From positions 744,001 through 808,000 of the forward strand of contig NZ_JAPEQG010000002.1 of assembly GCF_026339735.1 (NCBI RefSeq): a DNA stretch of 64,000 bases, in the 5' to 3' direction. The position numbers and the translations under genes are program-made. Under the pieces are notes generated by a model. That model searched no databases and had not been told where the DNA came from. It was given only the letters and a program-made list of their open reading frames with translations. Source of the stretch: Streptomyces sp. NBC_01669. GTDB taxonomy: Bacteria > Actinomycetota > Actinomycetes > Streptomycetales > Streptomycetaceae. Every line of letters starts with the position of its first letter. Positions within the stretch are counted from its first letter, which is position 1. Positions 26,549 through 35,460 of the stretch are shown piece by piece.

Positions 26549-28088
26549 TAGCAGTGGCCTCCGTGCACCCCAACCGGTCGCACGACAGCCTGCCGATCAA
26601 CAGCCCAAACCAGCCCCCGACACGCTACGAGCCGGACACGTTAGCTCGTACGTGGGTGGACAGATGAGGTTGTACGCCGACACCTGTTCTCCACACTGGC
26701 ACAGCGCCGTGGGTTCCGCGAGTACCTGACCGGGCTGCTGCTGCCGCGGGACCGCAACAAGACGCTGACCTGCCTGGCAGGCACCGAACCCGTCGTCGGG
26801 GCCCAGCACCCCTCGGTGCAGCGGCTGCAGTTCTTCTTGTCCGAGTCGATGTGGGACCACGAGCGGGTCAACGCCCGCCGGGTCGAACTGCTGCTGGCCG
26901 ACCCCGCGACCGCGCCGCACCCGGGCGGGGTGCTGGTGATCGACGACTCGGGCGACCGCAAGGACGGCAAGGCGACTGCGCACATCGGACGGCAGTGGCT
27001 GGGCCGACTGGGCAAGACCGACAACGGCATCGTGACGGTGACCACCTGCTGGGCTGACGAGAACCTCTACTACCCGCTGCACGCGGTGCCCTACAGCCCC
27101 GCCCATCACTTCCCCAAGGGAAAGAGCGACCCCGGCTTCCGCACGAAGTTGCAGATCGCCGCCGAACTCGCCCGCACCGCCAAGGCCACCGGGGTGGCCT
27201 TCCGGGCCGTGGCCGCCGACTGCGCCTACGGCGACCAGGACGGCTTCCGCAGACAACTCGACAAGGCGGGACTGCCGTTCGTCATGGCCCTCAAACCGAG
27301 CCACGGTACCTGGGCCTACGGCAAGGACGCTTACACCCCCGCCGACGCCGCCCGCGCCCTGACCTGGACGAACCCCAAGCATCCCGGCGACTGGACCGCC
27401 ATCGAGCGAACCTTCCGCGACGGGCACAAAGAGACCTGGTGGGCCGCCGACGCCCATCTCGGCTGGTGGGGCCCCGACGGAAACGTCCGCCTGGTCGTGG
27501 CGACCGCAGACCCGGCCACCCTGCCCGCGAAGGCCACCTGGTACCTGGCCACCGATCTGCCCCGACCCGGCAGCCTCCGGGAGGCCGACAGTCCCGAACC
27601 CGCCGCTGACCTGCACGAAGTCGTCCGGATCTACGGCATCCGGCACTGGATCGAGCAGAACTACAAGCAGGTCAAGGACGAACTCGGGTGGGCCGACTTC
27701 CAGGTCCGCTCCGACACCGCCATCCGCCGCCACCAGACGCTGGTCACCTGCGCGTTCTCGTTCTGCTGGGACGCCTGGTTCAGTCCGCCACCCAAGGTTT
27801 CGCCCGGCACAGCACCACCGGAGCCGCCCGAAGAACCGGGCCGGCCCGAGAGGGGGACCAACCAGACCCCACCAGCCCCACACGGCCAGCTGGCCCAAGG
27901 CAATACGCGCCGTCAGGGCCTGGCTCGACCCCTGGACCAGCCTCCAACGATGCTGGCGAGCCTGGACGAATGCACCCCCACCACCGGAACTCCAAGCCCT
28001 GATCAACGCCGTCGGCGCAGGCCACCCGCTTGACCTCTACTCCCCGGCTTAACAAACCACCGCTAGCAGGACGTAGTGCCCCGCACGC

Positions 28089-28397
28089 TCACTCCTCCCC
28101 CAGAGGGATCGCCAGCGACGCGGCGCCGCTCATGTCGAGCCAGGCAACGCCCTTTGCACGCACGACACGCAGCACGACCTGACCACACTGCTGGCAGCGC
28201 GCGACAAGGCCTGGAGCGTGCCCATACACGTGCAGACAGGCGAGCGGCGCCGTGCATCCACAGTGCGCGCATCGGCTCGTCGCGGCAGTCACGTCGACGA
28301 CGAAGATCTCGGAGAGGGGCCCCGCCAGCGCATTTCCATCGATGTACCCATCGGGGGCGCTGGCCGCATTCGGATCGTTGGTCTCCGCAAGCACCAT
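28089..28397 (-). CDS. DUF6510 family zinc-ribbon protein
   Basis: 102 residues with YIDGNALAGPLSEIFVVDV and a four-Cys ribbon (RCAHCGC...RCQQCGQ). The family is small and uncharacterised, and is commonly linked with molybdopterin oxidoreductases, as here. The ATG begins one base after the reductase stop, so the three genes form one operon. A decayed copy of this gene and the reductase end is at 3245-3528. Confidence 0.8.
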   Translation of the reverse strand: MVLAETNDPNAASAPDGYIDGNALAGPLSEIFVVDVTAATSRCAHCGCTAPLACLHVYGHAPGLVARCQQCGQVVLRVVRAKGVAWLDMSGAASLAIPLGEE

Positions 28398-28398
28398 C

Positions 28399-29145
28399 TC
28401 AACCTCCGAAGCGTTCGGTGCGGACACGTTCTGGGGCGTGCCCGAGGAGCACCAAGTAGGCAGTTGCCTTCTCAACGAAGCCTGTGGGCCCGCAGACGTA
28501 GCAGGTTGGCCCAAAGTCAGGGGGCCAGCCGTTGCGGACCAGGTCATGGGGGGCGACACGCCCTGGCGGCCGCGGCGCATCCGGTGGGGCTTGCCGGGTG
28601 TAGAGGTATGAGATGTCCAGTCCCGGCGATCCCTCACGGAGCTCGGAGCGATACAGCAGCTCGTCCGGGCCCCGCACGGAGTACAGAAGCCGAAAGGGGG
28701 CTCTGCTGCCGGCCATTTCGCGTGCGCGAATCATGCACATCAGCGGTACAAGCCCCGAGCCGCCCGCAACCAGAAGGATCGGCTCTGTTTGATCCTGTCC
28801 CCAGACAAACCAGCCGCCGACGGGGCCTCGCAGTTCTAGTTGGTCGCCAGGTTTCAGTTCATCCACCAAGTAGGGCGACACCTCACCATCAGGCAGGCGC
28901 TGGACCGTAAGCTCGAGGCGCTGACCATCGGAGGCAGACGCGATCGAATAGCTACGTTGGGTGCTGTAGCCGTCTTCTGCAGTCAATCGCACGTCAACGT
29001 GCTGGCCAGCCAGGTGCCCCGGCCAGTCAGGTACGTCCAGCACCACTGTGACTGCTGTGGGCGACTCGACACGCCGGCCCGTCACCTCAGCAACCCGCCA
29101 GCAAAGCCGGTCGCCTAGTCTCCCTGGTACCGCTGTTCTCGCCAT
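28399..29145 (-). CDS. FAD/NAD(P)H-binding ferredoxin-reductase-type oxidoreductase
   Basis: 248 residues of the ferredoxin-NADP reductase fold: QRSYSIASASDG (flavin binding, R-x-Y-S), LRGPVGGWFVW, ILLVAGGSGLVPLMCMI (nucleotide binding) and CYVCGPTGFVEKA near the end. No iron-sulfur motif is present, so it should pass electrons from NAD(P)H to a partner. The start is set at the ATG with GGAG upstream; it overlaps the oxidoreductase gene by 31 bases. The likely partner is that molybdopterin enzyme. Confidence 0.85.
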   Translation of the reverse strand: MARTAVPGRLGDRLCWRVAEVTGRRVESPTAVTVVLDVPDWPGHLAGQHVDVRLTAEDGYSTQRSYSIASASDGQRLELTVQRLPDGEVSPYLVDELKPGDQLELRGPVGGWFVWGQDQTEPILLVAGGSGLVPLMCMIRAREMAGSRAPFRLLYSVRGPDELLYRSELREGSPGLDISYLYTRQAPPDAPRPPGRVAPHDLVRNGWPPDFGPTCYVCGPTGFVEKATAYLVLLGHAPERVRTERFGG

Positions 29146-29714
29146 GGGTCTCCGTAGTTGTGGTAGCCGACGGTTTCCCAAAAGCCAGGCGTGTCACTCT
29201 CCAGCAGTTCGATCCCGCGCACCCACTTGGCAGACTTCCACAGGTACAGGTGGGGTACGAGCAGCCGGGCCGGCCCACCATGTTCGGGTGCGAGGTCGTC
29301 ACCGTCGTAGCTGTAGGTGATCCACGCCTTGCCATCGAGCAGATCCGCGAGCGGGACGTTTGTGGTGTAGCCCCCGTAAGAGGTAACGAGGGCGTACTCG
29401 GCGGCTGTCTCCACATCTGCGAGCAGAACGTCCAGTGATACTCCCCGCCACTCGGTGCCGAACTTCGACCACTTGGTCACACAGTGCAGGTCGACTGTCG
29501 GAGATTCCGACGGAAGCGCCATCAAGGCGGCCCAGTCCCATGTATGCCGTCGTCCGTCCTCAGTGGTTACAGAGAGCTCCCAGCTGCTCTTCTCTACGTG
29601 AGGCGTGGGCCCGGCGGACAACACCGGGAAGCCATTGGTCTCGTACTGCCCAGGTGGCAGTTTCGTGCCTTCGGACGGCCTCCGCCCGTGAAATCCGCGC
29701 GAGATAATCGTCAT
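29115..29714 (-). CDS. Sulfite-oxidase-like molybdopterin oxidoreductase
   Basis: 199 residues matching the catalytic domain of the sulfite oxidase/MsrP superfamily, including the cysteine ligand of molybdenum in VDLHCVTKWSKFGTEWRGV and the YGGYTTNVPLADL and LWKSAKWVRGIELL blocks. No signal peptide is seen, so it is likely cytoplasmic. The start at 29714 has AGGGA upstream; the open frame extends 36 codons further without similarity. Substrate is unknown: sulfite and methionine-sulfoxide reduction are both known in the superfamily. Confidence 0.85.
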   Translation of the reverse strand: MTIISRGFHGRRPSEGTKLPPGQYETNGFPVLSAGPTPHVEKSSWELSVTTEDGRRHTWDWAALMALPSESPTVDLHCVTKWSKFGTEWRGVSLDVLLADVETAAEYALVTSYGGYTTNVPLADLLDGKAWITYSYDGDDLAPEHGGPARLLVPHLYLWKSAKWVRGIELLESDTPGFWETVGYHNYGDPWREQRYQGD

Positions 29715-29905
29715 GCTGGTCGTCCCTGTTTGTCGGTTCTCGTACAGTCGTTGCGACGGCTTTCCGATTAGCGTCTGCAGGAAGCTTTCTCTTACCCCCA
29801 TGTCACCGGGCGGGCGAGGCACTCTCAGCGCCAGAGACAGTCGGACACGCCTGGAGAGTGGCCGCGAGCCCTAGTAGTCATGCATGCGCTCAGCTAGCGG
29901 GGAGG

Positions 29906-29947
29906 GGCGCCTGCACTCAACGCTACCTGGGTATCCAGGCAGGCGCC
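29906..29947. repeat. Nested inverted repeat (stem-loop)
   Basis: Outer arms GGCGCCTG and CAGGCGCC enclose an inner CCTGG-GTAT-CCAGG hairpin. It may be a terminator, an operator or a relic of an element; I cannot choose. Confidence 0.45.
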
Positions 29948-30003
29948 GCCGCTACCGTCCCTCGGAGTGGCTACTCGCCGCGTCTAGTAACACCGTGTCC
30001 TGC

Positions 30004-30025
30004 GAGTGAGCGAGTGAGCGAGTGG
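30004..30025. repeat. Short tandem repeat of GAGTGAGC
   Basis: About 2.7 copies of an 8-base unit (GAGTGAGCGAGTGAGCGAGT...). It is too short to be a CRISPR or minisatellite of note. Confidence 0.6.
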
Positions 30026-30057
30026 TGGTCGGTGGCTCCGGGCCCGGTTGAGTCGGC

Positions 30058-30342
30058 CTGAAGCGCGGTTCCGATGTTGCCACCGGCCCGTTTCTCCAGG
30101 CCGCTCTCCGAACCCGGCGTACCCGTCTCCGAGTACCGGGCTCTCCACAGTTCCTCTCGTCGGGCTGGTTGTCAGGCTGTGGGCCAGGGGCTGGGGATCG
30201 TGTCGCCCCGGTAGCGGTACCGGGTGATCGCCGGTGTCCGCGCCAGGTTGATCAGTTCGACCCCGTCCGCGGTGATCGGCAACCATGATCCGTGAGGGCC
30301 AAGGAGCCAGCTGCGAACGTCCTTCCACGACCAGCGGTGCAT
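30058..30342 (-). pseudogene. Group II intron 3' remnant (maturase end plus domains V and VI)
   Basis: The last 56 codons of a group II intron maturase are readable: MHRWSWKDVRSWLLGPHGSW, LPITADGVELINLA, RYRYRGDTIPSPW. They end at 30172 and are followed by a domain V hairpin (30108-30143) and a domain VI-like hairpin to about 30060. The reverse-transcriptase body is absent, so only a 3' stub remains. Confidence 0.65.
30108..30143 (-). ncRNA. Group II intron domain V (remnant)
   Basis: On the minus strand GAGCCCGGTAC pairs with GTACGCCGGGTTC around a TCGGAGACGG-type loop. This gives the AGC triad and overall form shared with the two intact domain V hairpins at 59796 and 60318. Confidence 0.7.
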
Positions 30343-31171
30343 CGTCTTGAGCCCCTCTCTGTCAGCCTTGGGTGAGACATCCCGTTCTGCGGGGTTAGCC
30401 TCAATACCGTTCAGTTAAGAGCTTCTGGGTTATTGTGGGTGGATGCCGCGTTCTGGTTGGGTGAAGCCGTCTTCTGATGTCCGCTTGTCGGATTTGGTGT
30501 CTGTGGGGTTGCTGACGCGGGTGTTTCCCGCGGATGTGGTTGACGCGGTGATCGAGGAGGCGGGGCGTACTGAGCGGCGTCACCGGTCCTTGCCCGCGCG
30601 GGTGATGGCGTACTTCTCGATGGGGATGGCGCTGTATTCGGATGGCTCCTACGAGGATGTGTTCGCGCAGCTCACGGATGGGCTGTCGTGGGCGTCGGGG
30701 TGGTCGGAGTCGTTCACGCCGCCCTCGAAGTCGGCGATCTTCCAGGCCAGGGCTCGTCTGGGGTTCGAGCCGGTGCGGGATCTCTTCGCGCGGGTTGCGC
30801 GTCCGCTGGCGGGGCCGGACACGCCGGGGTCGTGGCTGGCCGGGCGTCGTCTGGTGGCGATCGACGGGACGTGCCTGGACGTGGCAGACACGGCAGCCAA
30901 CGCAGAATTCTTCGGGCGGCCGGCTTCCAGCCGGGGGGAGCAGTCCGCGTTTCCGCAGGCCCGCCTGGTGGCATTGGCGGAATGCGGCACCCATGCCGTC
31001 TTCGACGCTGCCACCGGCCCGTGCAGCGTGTCGGAGATCGAGTTGTCCCGGCAGCTCGTCGATCGGCTGGAGCTGGGCCAACTGGTCCTGGCCGACCGGG
31101 GCTTCTACGGGTTCCGTCTGTGGCAGCAGGCCGCCGCCACGGGCGCGGATCTTCTCTGGCGAGTGAAAACG

Positions 31172-32587
31172 GGCTCTCCTGTCGCTTCCGTGGGTGGTCA
31201 GTTCGTGAGTTGACGGCCTGGTAGCTGGGGTCGGTGGCCGCCGAGGCTGAGCATCGCGAGGGCGATGAGGGACTTGGGGTCCTTGAAGCCGAAGGCGATG
31301 CGGGTGATCAGTCGGATTTTGGTGTTCATGGACTCGACCAGGCCGTTGCTCAGCCCGTGCTCGGCGGCGGCGGTGATGGCGTCGAAGTGTCTGACGATGC
31401 TGCGCTGCAGCTCGACGAAGGCGGCTATTCGTGAGCGGCGGGCCCAGAGCACCCAGTCCCACAGCGCCTCGGTGGTGTCGGGGCCCTGTTTGAGGGCGGT
31501 GCGCAGACCTTCCTTGAGCAAGTACGCCCGGTGGAGCAGCGGGTGAGCCTTGGCGATGAAGAGCAGTTGGGCCCGCTGCCCGGCCGTGAGGTCCTCGGGG
31601 TTCTTCCACAGCGCGAAGCGGGCCTTCTTCAGGGACTTCGAGCCTCGGGTGGATCTGCCCTTGCCTCCGCGCTCGGCGTTCCACACCTGACGGCGCACGA
31701 CGTCCAGGGCGTCGGTGGTCCACTGAACGACGTGAAACGGGTCCATCACCCGTACCGCCTGCGGGCAGCGCTCGGCGACCACCGTGGAGATCCAGTCGGC
31801 CGCATCCGCGGACACGTGGGTGAGCTTCGTGGCGCGCTCGTTCCCCAGGGCGTCGAAGAACTTACGCAGGGTGGCCTTGTCCCGGCCGGCCTCAGCCCAG
31901 ACCAGACGCCCGGAGTCGTGATCCACCACGACGGTCAGGTACTTGTGGCGCTTCTTGTAGCTGATCTCGTCAATACCGATCCGTCGTAGCCCGGCGAACA
32001 GGTCCACCGACTTCTCGACGTCCGCCCAGACCCGGGCGACGATGTTGCCCACCGTGCGCCAACCGGTCCGCATGAGCTGGGTGACGGACGTCTTGGAACA
32101 GCAGGTCGCCAGCCAGGCCACCTGCGCGTCGAACGCCAGGGTATGTCCGGCGCCGTGCCTCGCCCAGGGAACCGAGGCGACGACTATGCCGTGCTCGGGG
32201 CAGGAGACCCGGGGCGCGTCGGCCTCGAGGAATGCCTGGATGACGCCCAGGTCCAGGGCCCGCCAGCGGCGGCGTCCCTCACCAGCGTCGTACTTCGCCA
32301 CCTTGCGCCGACAGATCCCGCACCGCTCCCTGTGGCCCTTCGCCGGTCGGACATGCGCCACGATCACCAGCTCACCCCGGACACCGCCCTCGGGGTCTGC
32401 CTCCTCGGCCTCGACCTGCTCGATCAGCGTCTTTTCGACACCGAGCAACCGAACCCATATCCTCTTACTTTGCACGCCGTATCCAGGTTTATTCGTTTCG
32501 TACCTTCAGCAGTCGAAACGTACCCCGGGTACGGCGTGTTCTGCGTATCAGCCCTGGTCAACGACCCACGGAAGCGACAGGAGAGCC
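31172..32587 (-). mobile_element. ISL3 family insertion sequence (copy 2)
   Basis: Inverted ends GGCTCTCCTGTCGCTTCCGT (right end matching) and an 8-base target repeat, TGAAAACG (31164-31171 and 32588-32595). The first ten bases of the ends equal those of ISL3 copy 1. Confidence 0.9.
31198..32475 (-). CDS. ISL3 family transposase
   Basis: 425 residues with the C-x2-C zinc motif (RCGICRRKVAKYD), VPWARHGAGHTLAFDAQVAW, the Asp in RIGIDEISYKKRHKY, VMDPFHVVQWTTDAL and NGLVESMNTKIRLI. The frame is intact. The exact start is unsure because no strong ribosome site is visible. The TSD and matching ends suggest a relatively recent insertion. Confidence 0.9.
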   Translation of the reverse strand: MQSKRIWVRLLGVEKTLIEQVEAEEADPEGGVRGELVIVAHVRPAKGHRERCGICRRKVAKYDAGEGRRRWRALDLGVIQAFLEADAPRVSCPEHGIVVASVPWARHGAGHTLAFDAQVAWLATCCSKTSVTQLMRTGWRTVGNIVARVWADVEKSVDLFAGLRRIGIDEISYKKRHKYLTVVVDHDSGRLVWAEAGRDKATLRKFFDALGNERATKLTHVSADAADWISTVVAERCPQAVRVMDPFHVVQWTTDALDVVRRQVWNAERGGKGRSTRGSKSLKKARFALWKNPEDLTAGQRAQLLFIAKAHPLLHRAYLLKEGLRTALKQGPDTTEALWDWVLWARRSRIAAFVELQRSIVRHFDAITAAAEHGLSNGLVESMNTKIRLITRIAFGFKDPKSLIALAMLSLGGHRPQLPGRQLTN

Positions 32588-33276
32588 TGAAAACGAACCT
32601 GCGGCCCCGGCATCTGGAAACCCTGGCCGATGGGTCCTGGCTGGCCCGGATCGTCCCGACGTCGGGCACGAACCGGGCCACGACGGAGCCGCTCACAGTC
32701 AGAGTGATCGACTACACGGTCGATGACGGCCGGGACAACCCCGAGGAATACCGGCTGCTGACCACGATCCTCGACCCGGCCGACGTCGGCGCCGAGGACC
32801 TCGCAGCCGTCTATGCCCAACGATGGGAGATCGAGACAACCTTCGACGAACTGAAGACCCATCAACGCGGGCCCCGCGCGGTACTGCGCTCGAAAGCCCC
32901 CGACCTTGTCCAGCAAGAAATCTGGGGACACCTGTGCTGCCACTACGCCATCCGCACCCTGATGGCCGACACCGCCGCGCACACCGGCCAGGACCCCGAC
33001 AGAGTCTCCTTCGTCAAAGCCCTCCGCATCGCCCGCCGTTCAGTCGCGCAGGGCGCATTTTCCCCCTCCGGGCACTGACACGGCCGACGCAGCATGGCGT
33101 CACGCCATCCGATGGCTCACCCAACACCTCAACCCACCCCGCCGAAAACGCTCACACCCGCGAGTCGTCAAACGCAAGGTCCTGAAATGGGCCGCGAAAC
33201 GCTCCCACCACGCACACTGGCCCCAGCCCAAACACAGCCCCCACATCACCATCCGAAACCACTAACTGAACGGTAT

Positions 33277-35051
33277 GACTCTGTTGGTGATCTTGTGGGG
33301 GTCAGGTGACGGCGGTGCAGAGGGCGTGGAAGTGGCTGGGTGCTCGCCGGGGGCGCGCAGGGTCGGCGATCCAGTCGGTGATGCGGGTGACGTTGCAGGC
33401 CAGGCCGGTCAGTACGTGCTGGACGTGCGTCTTTGGCAGGCCTCGGTAGCGGGTCCGGCGCAGGCCGCAGGTGCGGACGTTCTGGGAGAGGGTGGCTTCG
33501 ATGCCGGCGCGGATCGCGTATCGGCGCTGCCAGTCTTCGGTGTGCTGGTCGAGGCGGTTGCGCTGCTGGATCTCGTGCAGTTCGCGGGTGGGCAGCAGCG
33601 CGAGCGAGCGCGGACCACTGACCGCCTTGGTGCACTGGGGGCGGACGGGGCAGGCCAGGCAGGTGGCCTTGTCGAACTTGACCTGGATGTAGTTGTGGCC
33701 GCTGATGTGCAGGGGACGCCACTCGCGGCTGACGGTGCCCTGGGGGCAGGTGGCCTGGCAGCGGTCCCAGTCGATGGCGAAGGCGGCCTTGTCGAAGCCG
33801 GCCCCGCTTTTGGCCTGGTGGCTGTGGTCGGGCACGACCGGGCCGAGCAGGGTGATGCTGTGCACCCGGTGAGCGCGTTCAATCTGCGCGGGGCTGATGT
33901 AGGCGGCGTCGACCGCGTGCTCGGCCGGGATGAGGCCGACCTGGGCCAGATCGTCGTGGATCTGGGCGGTGAGTTCGCCGTCCTGGACCGGGGCGATCGT
34001 GGTGGCCACGTGCACGACCACCTCCGGCAGGTCTGACGTGCACGTCTCGGTGAAGTGAGTGCGGTAGCCGGACCAGGCGGTGTCACGTTTGACGCAGTAG
34101 TGCGCGTCGGTGTCGTACGGGGAGTCGAACCGCAGCGATGCCGGAGGCAGCGCGTGGCCGTCGCGCCAGCGCAGCCGCCCGCGGGTATCCCAGAAGTAGT
34201 GGTGCACCCAGACCTGGCGCAGGATTTCCACCTGTGCCAACGCCCGGAGCCGGGGAGGGGCGTCGGCCGCCCACGCGGCGGCCAGGACCTTGTGTCCGTC
34301 CCGGCCGAAGGTCTCGGCCAGGGCGGTGACCCCGGCCTTCCCGCCGGGCACCTTGCCGATCTCGATCTTGCGCCCGTAGCGCTTGTCCCACTCCGGCTCG
34401 ACCAGCGGCAGCAGCCAGTCCGGGTCCGCCTGGGCGAGCTGCTCGAGGGCGGCCCGCAGGCTCTCGCCGACCAGCTCCAGCCGGCTGAGCGTGCGCACCG
34501 CCGCGAGCACATGGGTCGCATCCGTGCGTTGCCGACCGCCGGATTTAAGCAGTCCGGCCTCGGTCAGCCGATGCAGCATCACCTGCAGCAGCCGGTCGGC
34601 CGCGTCGTCCTGGGCCAGCCTGGCCCGGAACTCGCACAGCACCGAGTGGTCGAAGCCGGGATCGTCCAACTCCAGGCCCAGGGCGTACTTCCAGTCGATC
34701 CTGGTGCGGACCGCGTTCGCGGCCGCGCGGTCCGACAGGTTCTCCGCGAACTGCAGCACCGACACCAGCGCCAACTGCCCCGGCGACAAGCCCGGCCGCC
34801 CGTCCTTCGGATACAGGTCCGCGAACTCATTATCCTCGAACACCACATCCAACCGGTCCCGCATCAGCATCGCCGGCGTGCCCTTCGGACACGCCGCCCA
34901 CGCCGTCAACACCGTCCGCGTCGGAATCCGCTGGTAACTCCTGGCCTGTATGGACATCTCCGGCCCTCTCCCTGGAACCACCCCGCCCAACTCCAGCGAA
35001 CCGCCGAACAGACGACCTGTCAGCATCCCTCACAAGATCACCAACAGAGTC
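33277..35051 (-). mobile_element. IS1182 family insertion sequence (copy 1)
   Basis: Ends GACTCTGTTGGTGATCTTGT are matched inverted at the right. It abuts the IS4 on the left. CGGTAT occurs just outside both ends (offset by one base at the right) and may be a target repeat. Confidence 0.85.
33302..34957 (-). CDS. IS1182 family transposase
   Basis: 551 residues from the ATG before SIQARSYQR. Family blocks: LYPKDGRPGLSPGQLALVSV, WKYALGLELDDPGFDHSVLC, QRTDATHVLAAVRTLSRLEL, a Cys-rich stretch (CLACPVRPQC) and RAGIEATLSQNVRTCGLRRT. It appears complete. The frame runs 23 codons further upstream. Confidence 0.9.
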   Translation of the reverse strand: MSIQARSYQRIPTRTVLTAWAACPKGTPAMLMRDRLDVVFEDNEFADLYPKDGRPGLSPGQLALVSVLQFAENLSDRAAANAVRTRIDWKYALGLELDDPGFDHSVLCEFRARLAQDDAADRLLQVMLHRLTEAGLLKSGGRQRTDATHVLAAVRTLSRLELVGESLRAALEQLAQADPDWLLPLVEPEWDKRYGRKIEIGKVPGGKAGVTALAETFGRDGHKVLAAAWAADAPPRLRALAQVEILRQVWVHHYFWDTRGRLRWRDGHALPPASLRFDSPYDTDAHYCVKRDTAWSGYRTHFTETCTSDLPEVVVHVATTIAPVQDGELTAQIHDDLAQVGLIPAEHAVDAAYISPAQIERAHRVHSITLLGPVVPDHSHQAKSGAGFDKAAFAIDWDRCQATCPQGTVSREWRPLHISGHNYIQVKFDKATCLACPVRPQCTKAVSGPRSLALLPTRELHEIQQRNRLDQHTEDWQRRYAIRAGIEATLSQNVRTCGLRRTRYRGLPKTHVQHVLTGLACNVTRITDWIADPARPRRAPSHFHALCTAVT

Positions 35052-35058
35052 GCGGTAT

Positions 35059-35460
35059 TGGGGTTAGCCTGAGAGGACACGACAGGAGAACCGTCCCTTA
35101 TGCCCAGTACAGAGCCCGTCGGGTCCGACCCGGCACCGAGGCCGAAGCGCCGTACCTTCACCTCGGAGTACAAAATGCGGATCGTCGCCGAGTACGACGC
35201 CGCGCCCAGGAACGAGAAGGGAGCGGTCCTGCGCCGGGAACGGCTCTACCACTCGCACGTCAAGGAGTGGCGGGCCACCCGAGATGCCGGGGCCCTGGAA
35301 AACCTGGTCGACCGCCGGACCAGCCCGGCCCGGGCGAAGAAGTCCGCCGCGGAGGTGGAGAACGAAAAGCTGCGGCAGTAGGTGGAGCGGTTGCAGAAGG
35401 ACCTGGCACGGAACAAGGCCGCACTCGAGGTGAGGGGAAAAGCCTCCGAGCTCTTGGCTT
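35059..35460 (+). mobile_element. IS3 family fragment (element A), left end and orfA
   Basis: Begins near TGGGGTTAGCCTGAGAGG and is cut off at 35460 by an IS1182. The rest of the element (orfB and the right end) is not adjacent on the other side, where a different IS3 in inverted orientation is found. Confidence 0.7.
35100..35460 (+). pseudogene. IS3 orfA (element A), stop and truncation
   Basis: Helix-turn-helix orfA: FTSEYKMRIVAEYDAAP, LRRERLYHSHVKEWRATRDA. A TAG at 35379-35381 follows NEKLRQ, after which the same frame continues VERLQKDLARNKAALEV to KASELLA. The IS1182 begins there. It is inactive. Confidence 0.85.

Larger units (their letters stand above)
20542..26681 (-). mobile_element. 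IS21 family insertion sequence, host of a recombinase element
   Basis: Both ends start GTCG and share TCA, TGTCCA blocks at equal spacing (GTCGAGGTTCAGGGTCACG at the left, GTCGGCGTACAACCTCATC at the right on the other strand). Further TGTCC repeats lie inside, as in IS21. A 7-base target repeat, ACCTGTT, flanks it (20535-20541, 26682-26688). istA is intact; istB is split by the element at 20753-24503. Confidence 0.8.
20468..28033 (+). pseudogene. IS701 family transposase, split (20468-20541 and 26689-28033)
   Basis: The N-terminal 24 codons end at YAARFDDL. After removal of the IS21 and one ACCTGTT copy the frame continues FSTLAQRRGFREYLTGLLLP without loss. The catalytic core follows: GGVLVIDDSGDRKDGKATAH, GVAFRAVAADCAYGDQ, RHWIEQNYKQVKDELGWADF. 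The long Pro-rich tail looks natural for the family. Apart from the insertion it looks complete. Confidence 0.85.
20389..28063 (+). mobile_element. IS701 family insertion sequence, host of a nested IS21
   Basis: Ends: CAGTGGTTTGTT at the left and, on the other strand at the right, CGGTGGTTTGTT. Both ends are flanked by CTAG (20385-20388 and 28064-28067), the target duplication. The interior holds the IS701 transposase, interrupted at 20542-26681 by an IS21 element. It lies 31 bases from the ISL3. Confidence 0.85.
29715..30057. other. Promoter region of the oxidoreductase operon; no gene seen
   Basis: No coding signature and no full GGAC-N6-GTCC site. It contains a stem-loop at 29906-29947 and a short tandem repeat at 30004-30025. 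Confidence 0.5.
30443..33078 (+). pseudogene. IS4 family transposase, split by ISL3 (30443-31171 and 32596-33078)
   Basis: N-terminal part: VRLSDLVSVGLLTRVFP, LVAIDGTCLDVADTAANAEF (first Asp), LVLADRGFYGFRLWQQAAAT (second Asp). The frame breaks at LLWRVKT. Removing the ISL3 plus one TGAAAACG copy joins it to NLRPRHLETLADGSWLARI, and later YAQRWEIETTFDELKTHQRG gives the catalytic Glu in the Y-x-R-W-x-I-E signature. It is related to the intact IS4 at 61184. Confidence 0.9.
30404..33276 (+). mobile_element. IS4 family insertion sequence (copy 1), host of an ISL3
   Basis: Inverted ends: AATACCGTTCAGTTA at the left and CATACCGTTCAGTTA on the other strand at the right. The left flank GGGGTTAGCCTCA resembles GGGGTTAGCCTGA at 35060, which lies beyond the adjacent IS1182. 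The IS4 may therefore have entered the left tip of the IS3 at 35059, with a target repeat of about 12 bases. Confidence 0.7.

Noticed and set aside
30004..30025. Tandem GAGTGAGC units as a possible CRISPR or iteron array
   Set aside because: Fewer than three units of 8 bases with no spacers; no cas or replication gene nearby.
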